Positions 24,871-33,385 of a DNA stretch of 64,000 bases are shown piece by piece. Source of the DNA: Leifsonia shinshuensis. GTDB lineage: Bacteria > Actinomycetota > Actinomycetes > Actinomycetales > Microbacteriaceae. Location of the stretch: NCBI RefSeq assembly GCF_013410375.1, contig NZ_JACCFL010000001.1:3224001-3288000 (forward strand). Reading direction: 5' to 3'. Position 1 is the first letter of the stretch; every line of letters begins with the position of its first letter. Made by a program: the position numbers and the translations under genes. The notes beneath the pieces were generated by a model. That model ran no database searches. It was not told the origin of the DNA and saw nothing but the letters and a program-made list of their open reading frames with translations.

Positions 24871-26637
24871 CTATCGCCGGCGGCCGCCGATCAGCACGTA
24901 GATTAGCGGCAGCGCCGACACGCTCATCAGCACGATCCCGAACGCCTGCACGGTCGGCAGCAGCACCGCGCCCGCGACGAGGAACCCGCTGAACAGCACC
25001 GCGGCGATCAGCCGCCGGGTGACGCGTTCGAGCCGGCTGATCCGCTGGTCGAGCGCCGGGGTCTTGACCGACAGGTTGCCCTCTTCGATGCGGTTGATGA
25101 CATTGTCGAGACGCTTCGGCAGCCGCACCGCCACGCCCGCGATGGACCTGGCCTCGGTGAGGGCATCCCGCACCAGGTTGCCGCTCTCGTCGCGCAGCAG
25201 CTGCGTCGCGTAGGGCTCGATCGAGTCCCACAGGTTGAAGGCCGGGTCGAGCGCGCTGCTCACCCCGGAGGTCAGCGACATCGCACGGATGATGAGCAGA
25301 AAGTGCTCCGGCAGCTGGAACGGCAGCGACCGGATCACGTCGCCGAACTGGGTGGCGAACTCGCGGAACTCCCGCTGGTCGACCTCCTTCAGCTCGGCGA
25401 AGCCCATCCCGCCGAAGCGCGCGAACAGCTGCGTCATGGCCCGTTCCAGCTCGCTGGTGTCGGAGGTGGGCAGCAGCACGCCGACCTCGCGCATCGCGTC
25501 GACGAGCCCTTTGCCGTCGCGGGCCGCCGCCGCGATGAGGAGTTTGCGGAGGCCGCGGCGCGTGCTGTCGGGGACCTCCCCCATCATCCCGAAGTCGATG
25601 AACGTGAGCTTCCACGGGTGCGCCGTGGTCGCGTCCATCCCGTCGCCGGGCTGCGCCACGCGCGGCGTGACGAAGATGTTGCCCGGGTGCGGGTCGGCGT
25701 GGAAGAACCCGTTCGTGAACAGCTGGTCGAACATGACGGAGGCGAACACCGGCGCCACGTGCGCCGGGTCGATTCCCGCCGCCCGCAGCGCGACCACGTC
25801 GGTGATCTTGACCGCCGTCACGTCTTCGAGCGTGAGAACGCGCCGCGTGGTCCGCTCCCAGACGACCTCCGGCACCGCCACGCGCGGGTCGTGGGCGAAG
25901 TCCTCCGCGAACCGTGCCGCGCTCCTGGCCTCGTGGAGGTAGTCGATCTCCTCCAGGCTGGTCGCCGCGAACTCCTCCACCAGCGCCGGCATGTCCACCC
26001 GGTCTGCGACCACGCGGACCCGCTTCAGCCAGCCGCCCACCCGCCGCAGCGCCGCCAGGTCGACGTCGACGATCGCGTCGATCCCCGGCCGCTGGACCTT
26101 CACGACGACCGTGTCCAGCCCGGTGTCCTCACGGTCCTGCGCGGCGAGCCGCGCCCGGTGCGCCTGCCCGAGGGAGGCCGCCGCGACCGGAACGGGGTCG
26201 ATGCTGTCGAACACGCGGTCCAGCGGCATCCCGAGCTCTTCTTCGGCCAACCGTCGGATCGCGTCGAACGGGACGGCCGGGACCTCGTCCTGCAGCCCTT
26301 CGAGCTCCTTGGTGATCTCGGGAGGCAGGATGTCGAGCCGGGAGGAGAGGAACTGCCCGACCTTGATCATCAGCCCGCCGAGCTCGACCGCGAGGTCGTG
26401 GAAGCGCCGGGCGAACGCGGTCAGCCGTTTGGTGCGCCCGCGTTCGCTGAGGCGCCAGAGCCCGATGCGCGGCAGGAAGAGGTCGTACCACCAGATGTGG
26501 ATGAGGTTGGCCGCGGCGAAGCGCAGGATGCGGCGGTAGCGGGCCCGAGTCTTCCTCGAGCCCGCTGCCGCCGGTGTCCTGCTGTCCGTGCCTGGTGTCG
26601 TCGTCGCGCCTGATCCGGCCGCGTCGGGCGCCGCCAC
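24871..26637 (-). CDS. AarF/UbiB (ABC1) family atypical kinase-like protein
   Basis: A 588-residue member of the ABC1/UbiB family. Landmarks in order: LMIKVGQFLSSRLDILP (KxGQ motif), AAASLGQAHRA (Ala-rich nucleotide loop), VVVKVQRPG (catalytic Lys), FHADPHPGNIFV and FIDFGMMG (metal Asp). Two hydrophobic helices at the C-terminus anchor it to the membrane. UbiB proteins support isoprenoid-quinone or lipid metabolism through ATPase activity; actinobacteria use menaquinone, so the role here is uncertain. The GTG at 26637 lies four bases after the PadR stop, so the two are translationally coupled. Confidence 0.85.
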   Translation of the reverse strand: MAAPDAAGSGATTTPGTDSRTPAAAGSRKTRARYRRILRFAAANLIHIWWYDLFLPRIGLWRLSERGRTKRLTAFARRFHDLAVELGGLMIKVGQFLSSRLDILPPEITKELEGLQDEVPAVPFDAIRRLAEEELGMPLDRVFDSIDPVPVAAASLGQAHRARLAAQDREDTGLDTVVVKVQRPGIDAIVDVDLAALRRVGGWLKRVRVVADRVDMPALVEEFAATSLEEIDYLHEARSAARFAEDFAHDPRVAVPEVVWERTTRRVLTLEDVTAVKITDVVALRAAGIDPAHVAPVFASVMFDQLFTNGFFHADPHPGNIFVTPRVAQPGDGMDATTAHPWKLTFIDFGMMGEVPDSTRRGLRKLLIAAAARDGKGLVDAMREVGVLLPTSDTSELERAMTQLFARFGGMGFAELKEVDQREFREFATQFGDVIRSLPFQLPEHFLLIIRAMSLTSGVSSALDPAFNLWDSIEPYATQLLRDESGNLVRDALTEARSIAGVAVRLPKRLDNVINRIEEGNLSVKTPALDQRISRLERVTRRLIAAVLFSGFLVAGAVLLPTVQAFGIVLMSVSALPLIYVLIGGRRR

Positions 26638-26641
26638 CCGC

Positions 26642-27238
26642 TCAGTCCTGGGCGTCCTGGGCGAGGATCGAGTACAGCTTCCGCCGCGCCTCGTCGAGGA
26701 CCGCCGCGGCCTCCTTGATCTGCTCGGGCGTGCCCGTGCGCCGCACCTGAGCGGCCGCCTGCGCGAGCGAGACCCCCGCCTTGGCCAGCTCGGAGTCGAA
26801 CGGATTGTGCCCGCCGCTCCAGTTCCCCGGACCCCACGGCGTCCCGGTGCTCTCGCTCTTCTGGTCGGGAGCCCACGGCGCCGGCCCGGCCTCCTCGGCG
26901 GCCGCGCGGCCCTCCTCGGTGAGCGCGTAGGTCTTGCGCCCGTTGGACTCCTCAGCCGTGATGAGCCCCTCATCCGCGAGCAACTGAAGGGTCGGGTAGA
27001 CGGACCCGGCCGACGGTTTCCAGCTCCCGCCGCTGCGCTCCTCGATCTCCCGGATGATCTGATACCCGTGCATGGGCTTCTCGGCGAGCAGCGCGAGCAC
27101 GGCGGAGCGCACGTCACCGCGCCCCATCCGCGTGTTCACCTTCTTCTCGAACTGCGACCGCAGCTGATCGAAGGCCTGAAAAAGGCCGTCCGGGCTCATG
27201 TTGCCCCAGCCTCCGCCGCCGGCGAATGTTCCGCTCAT
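26642..27238 (-). CDS. PadR family transcriptional regulator
   Basis: A 198-residue regulator. A Gly-rich N-terminal tail precedes the winged HTH at ~40-115 with the PadR pattern: VLALLAEKPMHGYQIIREIEERSGG, SAGSVYPTLQLLADEGLI and GRKTYALTEEGRAAAEE. The C-terminal part is helical (dimerisation). GAGGAGG precedes the ATG closely. It is co-transcribed with the UbiB-like gene and probably controls its own operon through the palindrome upstream. Confidence 0.85.
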   Translation of the reverse strand: MSGTFAGGGGWGNMSPDGLFQAFDQLRSQFEKKVNTRMGRGDVRSAVLALLAEKPMHGYQIIREIEERSGGSWKPSAGSVYPTLQLLADEGLITAEESNGRKTYALTEEGRAAAEEAGPAPWAPDQKSESTGTPWGPGNWSGGHNPFDSELAKAGVSLAQAAAQVRRTGTPEQIKEAAAVLDEARRKLYSILAQDAQD

Positions 27239-27261
27239 GATGTTCCTCCTCGGTGAGTCGG

Positions 27262-27286
27262 TAACGATAGTTAACGATATATCGTT
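27262..27286. promoter_or_regulatory. Probable PadR operator
   Basis: A perfect 14-bp palindrome AACGATATATCGTT at 27273-27286 is preceded by a direct half-repeat TAACGATA at 27262-27269, 23-60 bp upstream of the padR ATG. AT-rich symmetric sites next to padR genes are usual operators of the family. That this PadR binds here is inferred. Confidence 0.6.
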
Positions 27287-27399
27287 CGCGCTAAAAGTAG
27301 GAGGGGTTGGCGAGAAAAGCTGATCGCATCATTCCCGTCCGATCGCAACGTCTGCTGACCACTCGAAGTGACAGCATTGCCCGTCATCCCGGACATCAC

Positions 27400-27822
27400 C
27401 TAGTCGCGGTGCTCCGCGTGAACGATCGCGAAGTCCCAGACCTCCTCTGCAAGCCGCAGAGCGAGCAGGTCGCCACGCTCCTCCCACGCCCGCTGCGCGA
27501 CTGGATCCTTCCACGGCTCTCCCGCGCCGACCGCAAGCTCCCACTCGTCGCACCAGTGGCGAAGGGCCTGAGTGAGTTCGCCGCTCAGGCCGAAATCCTC
27601 GGGGCCGGCGGTGTACCCAACGGACGAGTCCCAGAGGGGCCAGCGATGGCCGTGATCCGGAAAGAACCTGACGCGGCGCAACTCCCCCGAGCCCCGCTTC
27701 GCCTCGCGGACAACGGTCGAGTCAGCATTGCTGAACGCGGGGATGGTCAACTCGACTTGAGTGACCGGATCGAGGACGATCCCCGTGGTCTCGAAGTCGA
27801 GGCTCGTGATCTCGCGCCGCAT
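27400..27822 (-). CDS. Hypothetical soluble protein
   Basis: A 140-residue protein (start MRREITSLDFETTG) with many Glu, Trp and His residues (ALRHWCDEWELAVG, EVWDFAIVHAEH). No recognised domain, signal or membrane segment. Codon use is close to that of the chromosome, so it appears to be the last host gene before the genomic island, whose left core begins about 100 bp upstream of its start. Confidence 0.55.
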   Translation of the reverse strand: MRREITSLDFETTGIVLDPVTQVELTIPAFSNADSTVVREAKRGSGELRRVRFFPDHGHRWPLWDSSVGYTAGPEDFGLSGELTQALRHWCDEWELAVGAGEPWKDPVAQRAWEERGDLLALRLAEEVWDFAIVHAEHRD

Positions 27823-27924
27823 GCGTCCAGCCTGCCATCGACTAAGCAGTCAACGCGCGAGCGTAAAGGGCGCCTCGCGCCAGACGCAGGAGGATCGCGC
27901 ACGCATTTCCCGTGCGTCAAAACA

Positions 27925-27938
27925 CTGGAGGGACTCGA
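27925..27938 (+). repeat. Left att core, 14-bp direct repeat copy 1
   Basis: CTGGAGGGACTCGA, identical to 39892-39905. The complementary strand resembles the T-arm end of a tRNA (TTCGAGTCCCTCCA type), but no tRNA can be folded at either end. Confidence 0.65.
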
Positions 27939-28046
27939 GAACTGCGACCACCTTTTAAGCACCGTCTGCGTGACGCCAAAAACCGCGGAATTCCGCGCTT
28001 TTCGACCCCATTGGGATGACTGCGATCACATAGGAACTCACTCGAT

Positions 28047-28066
28047 TGTGGGCAAATTGTGGGCAA
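28047..28066 (+). repeat. Left arm-type site, 20-bp direct repeat copy 1
   Basis: TGTGGGCAAATTGTGGGCAA, itself two copies of TGTGGGCAA separated by AT. It is identical in sequence and orientation to 39796-39815. Paired short repeats of this kind near att cores are typical integrase arm-binding sites. Confidence 0.65.
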
Positions 28067-28101
28067 ATTCCGCCCTGTTGAAAGCTAGAATTCTTGATGT
28101 A

Positions 28102-28416
28102 TCAGGGCATCTCTAACGTTACTGCATCAGTCGAACGCCGCCGGTTGTGAAATGTAGCTACGCGAATTGTCGTTCGGAAGCCGTGCTCGCGGTACCTGGT
28201 GGTTGCGTCCGGATTGTCGCGGGCGCAGGCCTCATTCGCGCGACGCGTCATCTCATCGTCGTAGCGGTACAACTCGTTGTAGAGCTCTGTCGCCTCGTCG
28301 ACATCTCGGCTGGCCACATAACGCAGCCGAAGCGCCTCGCGCTTCTCTTCGAGCTCCGCATCGGACAGCGAGCTTAGGCCGCCGAATGCGCGGGAAATGG
28401 AGTCAAAGATGCCCAT
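28102..28416 (-). CDS. Small hypothetical protein, C-terminus possibly frameshifted
   Basis: A 104-residue charged helical protein: MGIFDSISRAFGGLSSLSDA, then LEEKREALRLRYVA and ATELYNELYRYDDEMTRRANEA. Up to TRYREHG the sequence looks conserved. After that this frame reads Arg/Thr-rich, while the next frame offers PNDNSRSYISQP to a stop near 28121. I suspect a small deletion near 28165. Possibly part of the RM operon, being 72 bp after hsdS on the same strand. Function unknown. Confidence 0.5.
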   Translation of the reverse strand: MGIFDSISRAFGGLSSLSDAELEEKREALRLRYVASRDVDEATELYNELYRYDDEMTRRANEACARDNPDATTRYREHGFRTTIRVATFHNRRRSTDAVTLEMP

Positions 28417-28487
28417 CGGTGAATCCTGTCATTCCGAGACCAAGCGGGCAATGGGCACTGACCCATCGCGAAGGTCCGGACGGGCTC

Positions 28488-29966
28488 TCACTTGTCGTTG
28501 CCCACTAAGTGCAGCGATCCGTGTCGCCCCGTAAGGGCAGCTATGGCATCGTCCGCAGCCTTCACAGCTGCAGTCTCCAGTCGGTCGGCTTCCGCTGCGA
28601 GCCGAGTGGCTTCCTCGCTGAGGTCGGCAATTTCGTCCTCCCGCGCAGAGTCGAAACGCGGAATCAGTACTTCGCGAATGTCCGGCGGGTCCAGATGCGG
28701 CACGGAGGTACCGGACGCGAATCTCACCACTCGAGGCCGCCCATACTGAACGTGGTTGAGAACGGTGTGGAGGTAGCCGGTTCGCGCCTTTGACTCGTCG
28801 GGGACGATGCGAATCAAGTCTTCGCTCCCGAAGCTTCCCTCGTGGTTCTCGTTGAGGACCATCGTTCTGCCAAGGAGTCCATAGGTTTGTCCTGACCGGG
28901 CCATGATCATCTCGCCTGGGCGAAGCATGTAGGTATCGGCATTTTCCAGTAATCCAGCATGGATCCGCTTCGTAACGGCCGGGTTCACATCGAACAGTTC
29001 GCTCGCAGAGCGATAGGTCGTACCGTTGTCGCCGAAATAGCGCTTGAAGCGATTCGACATAGTCACGGATTTCACCACCTCGTACAACGGCTGCACGGTT
29101 TTGCTTGCGGCCCTGACCAGCTCCTCGACTTTCAGCACATCGGCCCGGTGGAACTGCCCCTCCAGCCGGCGACGCCCCGCGACGAGGCTCGATGCGCGCA
29201 CCGTGGAGGAGACCGAGTCATCGACCGGTACGCCACTTGGGTTGATCGTTGCGGCGTAGATCTCATCGGCCTGTGCCTGAAGCTTCCGGGCCGACCGTCG
29301 CATGCGGAGTGCGTGTTCCGCGTCGCGCCCGATCCGACTTCGAATCTCGACGTCGGGCATCGCGACGGGCATTCGGAGGACATGATCTGGCTCCAGGTGC
29401 TTGATCATGTGACCGTACTGGGAGCTTCGAGCAATGGCGAAGAAGGTCGGCGTCTTCATGTAGGCATAGAGCCAGCCGTAGTCGGCAGGGTCACGAGGCA
29501 CGATGCGTAGCAAGTCGTGGGTGATCACCTTGTTGAGGTGCTCATCGTAGACCGCGGTCACTCGTCCCACCTCGCCAGAGCAGGACATCATGATCCAGTC
29601 AGGTTGCAGGTAGCGAGTCTCGGAACGCGGGACCATCGCGGCGGCGAGCCACTTTCGCACGCGGGGCTGGCTCTCAAAGACCTGCCCTGCCGACAGGAAC
29701 GGGAGTCCCTTCCCGGGGTCGACCTGAAAACCCTTGAGTCGCAACGGCTGCCACACGTCTGCCATTTGGGACATCGGCCGGGTCGACGGCACGACCTCCA
29801 ACCCCTGACGGAGTCCATACCCATCGGTCAGGAACGTGGATGCCTCGAGTCGGCGGTCACCACGAGTGAGAACCCGGGAGTCCACTAGAGCCCACAGGAC
29901 CGGAGGCGCGACATCACCGCTGTCAGGCTGGGCCGCTAGATCCTGCCTCAGAGGGTTTTGAGCCAT
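28488..29966 (-). CDS. Type I-like restriction-modification specificity (S) subunit
   Basis: A 492-residue HsdS-type protein with two target-recognition halves, each followed by a conserved helix. The first half has LSAGQVFESQPRVRKWLA, CSGEVGRVTAVYDEHLNKVITHDLLRIVP and a helix at ~215-240 (RMRRSARKLQAQADEIY). The second has MLRPGEMIMARSGQTYGLLGRTM, SFGSEDLIRIVPDE and a C-terminal helix rich in Ala and Glu. It would choose the DNA target for the methylase/nuclease encoded upstream. It overlaps the 3' end of that gene by 19 bp, showing they were one operon. The frame is intact, but its partner is broken. Confidence 0.8.
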   Translation of the reverse strand: MAQNPLRQDLAAQPDSGDVAPPVLWALVDSRVLTRGDRRLEASTFLTDGYGLRQGLEVVPSTRPMSQMADVWQPLRLKGFQVDPGKGLPFLSAGQVFESQPRVRKWLAAAMVPRSETRYLQPDWIMMSCSGEVGRVTAVYDEHLNKVITHDLLRIVPRDPADYGWLYAYMKTPTFFAIARSSQYGHMIKHLEPDHVLRMPVAMPDVEIRSRIGRDAEHALRMRRSARKLQAQADEIYAATINPSGVPVDDSVSSTVRASSLVAGRRRLEGQFHRADVLKVEELVRAASKTVQPLYEVVKSVTMSNRFKRYFGDNGTTYRSASELFDVNPAVTKRIHAGLLENADTYMLRPGEMIMARSGQTYGLLGRTMVLNENHEGSFGSEDLIRIVPDESKARTGYLHTVLNHVQYGRPRVVRFASGTSVPHLDPPDIREVLIPRFDSAREDEIADLSEEATRLAAEADRLETAAVKAADDAIAALTGRHGSLHLVGNDK

Positions 29967-30819
29967 GCCCGGAACTCCTCAGCGATCGCCTGCGTGTTGT
30001 CGTCGACCACTCTCTCTTTGGCAAGGTGCTTCTGCTCACCATCGTCGCCGTCCGCCGCGGTCGTGACTGCGTCCTCGGTCTCCCGTACGATCTCGTAGCC
30101 CTGTTCGTCGCGCATGAAGACTGCGTTTCCACGCTTGTCGTGGCCAATGTGGTCGCAGATGGCCATGAAGATGTCGTAATCCTTGATCCGACCGGCCGCA
30201 ATTTCATCTCGAACCTGTTGTTCAGACTTGCGCTGTAGGACGAGCACAGACGTCTGAACGCTGGTGCCCGGCTGGAAGGTGTCCGCGTGCAAGTCGACCG
30301 ATGCGAGCACAGTGGCGTACGTCAGGATCCACTGCCGCACGAAACCGAGCCCGGGACTTCCGAGGATGCCGTCCGGGAGCACAAGGGCGGCCCGTCCCGT
30401 GCCGGGCTTCAAGAGTTGGATGCAACGCTCGATGAACAGGATCTCCGGCGGCCGTGAGGTCGTCTTTGTGGTCTTCACCCAGACGTCCTGCTCCTCGTCA
30501 TAATCCCATTGGTGGCCGAGATCGAACTGTTCGAGGATCGCGGGCTCATCGATGGGAATCTTCGACCCGAAGGGTGGGTTCGTGAGGATGACGTCTACCG
30601 ACCCGATGAGGTCACGGTGCCGCAGGTCTTCGGTCCATCGGGTCGGGTTGTCGAGTGAGTTCGCCTGGAAGAGTCCCCCGGAGCCGTCGTTGTTCATGAC
30701 CATGTTCATCTTGGTCGCGCGCACGAGATTCGGGTTGAAGTCCAGGCCTACGAGCTTGTTTTCGAGGAAGAACTTTTTGCGGTCCCGAAGCGTCTCGTCC
30801 TGGTGAGTATTTGGAGTCG
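29948..30819 (-). pseudogene. 3' part of the nuclease-methylase gene, cut off by the IS21 element
   Basis: Encodes the C-terminal ~290 residues of an N6-adenine DNA methylase: GLDFNPNLVRATKMNMVMNN, the catalytic NPPF in DVILTNPPFGS, and LPDGILGSPG. The matching N-terminal half with SAM motif I lies beyond the insertion at 33386-34517. A GTG inside the IS end (30829) could start translation of this remnant, but it lacks the SAM-binding motif and cannot be active alone. Confidence 0.85.
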
Positions 30820-30928
30820 TGAGCGCCACTGATTATTGCGGTTGAGCGCCAGTCGATATTCACTCTCGGGGCCACTGGTATTGCCGGTGAGCGCCACCCC
30901 CGCGGGCGCGACGCTCACCGGCCCGGTT

Positions 30929-31678
30929 TCAGCCGGCCGCGGCGGCGGTCTGCTCGCGCATGTTGACGTCGCCGGTCTCGATCCAGAGGGTGTTGTGGAC
31001 GATGCGGTCCATGATCGCGTCGGCATGGACCCCGCCGCCGAGGCGCTGGTGCCAGTCCTTCTTCGCGTATTGGGTGCAGAACACCGTCGAGGTCGCGTCG
31101 TAACGCCTCTCGAGGAGCTCGAGCAGCATGGACCGGACGTCGTCGGTGGGCGGGTCGAGCAACCACTCGTCGATCACCAGCAGCGTGAACGTGGAGTACT
31201 TCCGCAGCCACTTCTCCCTGCCCGCGGGGCGGTCTTTCGCGGCGGCCCAGGTCTCTTCGAGGTCGGGCATGCGGATGTAGTGCGCCCGGTAGCGGTGCTG
31301 ACACGCCTGTTTCGCCAACGCGGACCCGAGGTAGGACTTCCCGGAGCCGGTGAAGCCTTGGAACACGACGTTCATGTGCCGGGTGATGAACTGACAGGTC
31401 CCGAGCTGCGCGATCACACCCCGGTCCAGGCCGCGCTGTTCGAGCAGATCGACGCGGCGCAGGTCCGCGTTCGGGTATCGCAGCCCCGCCCGCCGGATCA
31501 GCCCCTCGACCTTCGAGTGGGTGAACGCGGCGTGGGCGTCGTCGACGGCGAGCTTGATGCGCTCTTCGAACACCAACCCCATGGTGAGGGTGTCGTCCTG
31601 GACGTCGAACGCGTCGATCAGGGCGGGGACGCCCATCTCCCGCAGCTTCCGCTTCGTCTCCGCATCGAGCCGGCTCAT
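30929..31678 (-). CDS. istB: IS21 helper ATPase IstB
   Basis: A 249-residue AAA+ helper protein. Walker A is GFTGSGKS at residues 108-115, Walker B is TLLVIDEWLL at ~165, and the sensor region FCTQYAKKDWHQRL follows. IstB assembles on DNA and activates the IstA transposase. Its ATG at 31678 overlaps the istA stop by four bases. The frame is complete, so the element may still be mobile. Confidence 0.9.
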   Translation of the reverse strand: MSRLDAETKRKLREMGVPALIDAFDVQDDTLTMGLVFEERIKLAVDDAHAAFTHSKVEGLIRRAGLRYPNADLRRVDLLEQRGLDRGVIAQLGTCQFITRHMNVVFQGFTGSGKSYLGSALAKQACQHRYRAHYIRMPDLEETWAAAKDRPAGREKWLRKYSTFTLLVIDEWLLDPPTDDVRSMLLELLERRYDATSTVFCTQYAKKDWHQRLGGGVHADAIMDRIVHNTLWIETGDVNMREQTAAAAG

Positions 31679-33240
31679 CGGGTGCCTCCCGCGTAGTAGT
31701 CGGCGCCGCGGACATACCCGGCCGGTTCCTCCCAAGCACTCGGTTCGAACCTTGGCTGTCGCCTGCCGGTCTGCTCCTGGTTCGACTCCAGGATCGGTCG
31801 CAGATGCGCATACCGCGGCGACCTCACCCGCGACTGCAGCGCGATGCCGGCCGCCGCCTCGACCCGTGCCGCGGAGTAGCGTCTCGTCATCCGCAGCACT
31901 GCCAGCGCAGCGTCCAGGCCCTGCTCATCGACGGGCACGGACTCGAAGATGCGGTTCACGATCGTGGTGGTGTTCTCCCCGATCCTCGCCGCCCATTCCC
32001 GCGCCCGTTGAGGGTCCATCTGCTGGTAGCGGGGCCCGTCGGGCAGGTCGCTGTCATGCGTCCGGTACTCGTTGATCACCCCCGCGGGGGCGAGGAGGTG
32101 ACTGGTGAGCCGCTGGTCCCCGGCGAACACCTCCAGGGTGCTGTCCGTGATCCGCAGGTCGACGGACCGGCCGATGTGCTCGTAGGGGACGGAGTAGAAG
32201 TTCCGCTCGAACACCACGTGCCCGTTCTTCTGGACCTTGCGTCCATAGCGCCACTGGGAGATCTCGAACGGAACCGCCGGCAGCGGCCTCAGCAGCGGCT
32301 TCTCCTCCGCCTCGAACACGGAAAGCCTCGATCCGGCGCGCTTCTGGAACGGCTCGGCGTTGTAAGCGGTGACCCGCTCATGGATCGCGACGCGCAGTTC
32401 CGACAGCGTCGCGAAAGCCCTGTTGCGCAGCGTCGCGATCACCGAGGTGGCGACGTTCCCGACGGTGCCCTCGACGCTCGCCTTGTCTTTCGGCTTCGCG
32501 AGCCGGCCCGGCAGCACCGCCGCGGAGTAGTGCGCGGCGAGCTCCCGATACGCGTCGTTGAGCACGACCTCGCCCTCAGCGGGGTGCTTGATCACTCCCG
32601 TCTTCAGGTTGTCAGGGACGATCCGCGGGACGCTGCCCCCGAACCAGTCGAACATCGCCGCGTTCGCGCGCAACCAGGTGTCCTGCTTCATATCCAGGGC
32701 CGGCTCGACGAACGAATACCTCGAGAACGGCAGCGTCGCGACGAACAAGTACACCCTCGTCTGCTGCCCGGTGACCGGATCGGTCAGCTGCATCGTCTTC
32801 CCGGACCAGTCGACCTCGACCGTCTGCCCCGCCTTGTGTCCAACCCGCGACGACGCGCCGATCACCAGCACGTGACGCTGATACGACTTGCAGAATCGGT
32901 CGTACCCCATCGCCGTCTCCCCCTTGCTCCGGCAAGCGTCGACGTACTCACCATGCAGCAGCTTCAACGTCACCCCGACCCGGGCGAGCTCCCGATGCAC
33001 CCGGTCCCAGTCCGGCTGCGCGTGAACACTCTCGTAATCACCACGCCCTGGGAACAGCCGCGCATACACGTCCGCTTCCTCGAGCTCGACGATGTCGTCC
33101 CAGCCGATGCCCTCCCGGTCAGCGGCGTCGAGCACCGCCGTCACCGAGTGCCTGGACATGCCCTGCGCCGCGATCTGCCGACCCGTGAGCCCCTCCGCGC
33201 GAAGCCTCAGCACCAGCTTCGCCTTGATCCTGCGTACCAT
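31675..33240 (-). CDS. istA: IS21 family transposase IstA
   Basis: A 521-residue DDE transposase with an N-terminal HTH (LTGRQIAAQGMSRHSVTAVLDAA) and an rve integrase core: Asp144 in VEVDWSGKTM, Asp210 in PRIVPDNLKTG and Glu257 in KDKASVEGTV. A C-terminal beta domain (FERNFYSVPYEHIGR) follows. The ATG at 33240 precedes VRRIKAKLVLRL, the usual start of the family; a longer frame extends upstream into the IS end. The frame is intact. Confidence 0.9.
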   Translation of the reverse strand: MVRRIKAKLVLRLRAEGLTGRQIAAQGMSRHSVTAVLDAADREGIGWDDIVELEEADVYARLFPGRGDYESVHAQPDWDRVHRELARVGVTLKLLHGEYVDACRSKGETAMGYDRFCKSYQRHVLVIGASSRVGHKAGQTVEVDWSGKTMQLTDPVTGQQTRVYLFVATLPFSRYSFVEPALDMKQDTWLRANAAMFDWFGGSVPRIVPDNLKTGVIKHPAEGEVVLNDAYRELAAHYSAAVLPGRLAKPKDKASVEGTVGNVATSVIATLRNRAFATLSELRVAIHERVTAYNAEPFQKRAGSRLSVFEAEEKPLLRPLPAVPFEISQWRYGRKVQKNGHVVFERNFYSVPYEHIGRSVDLRITDSTLEVFAGDQRLTSHLLAPAGVINEYRTHDSDLPDGPRYQQMDPQRAREWAARIGENTTTIVNRIFESVPVDEQGLDAALAVLRMTRRYSAARVEAAAGIALQSRVRSPRYAHLRPILESNQEQTGRRQPRFEPSAWEEPAGYVRGADYYAGGTR

Positions 33241-33385
33241 CCGAACTACTCCTTCTGCCGTGTGATCAGCCACGCGGCAGAAGGAGCCTAGAAAGACGGC
33301 GCCGAACCCCAATATCCGGTGGCGCTCAACAACGCGATCGCGTCCACGAGCAAGTCGCGCTCAACCCCAATACTCGTGGCGCTCA

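Larger units (their letters stand above)
30820..33385. mobile_element. Complete IS21-family insertion sequence
   Basis: About 2.57 kb with istA and istB in the canonical overlapping order. Its ends are imperfect inverted repeats beginning TGAGCGCCAC: 30820 at the left and the complement ending at 33385 at the right. As is usual for IS21, each end carries further copies of the TGAGCGC motif: 30843 and 30888 at the left, and complements at 33357-33363 and 33319-33328 at the right. Both genes read in the same direction as the interrupted gene. I could not find a target duplication at the junctions. Confidence 0.85.

Noticed and set aside
27900..27960. tRNA gene at the left core
   Set aside because: The complement resembles a T-arm, but no acceptor stem, anticodon arm or matching T-stem can be formed at either core.
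27307..28116. Plus-strand frame of 269 codons across the island's left end
   Set aside because: It is antisense to a better coding frame (27400-27822) and crosses the att core.
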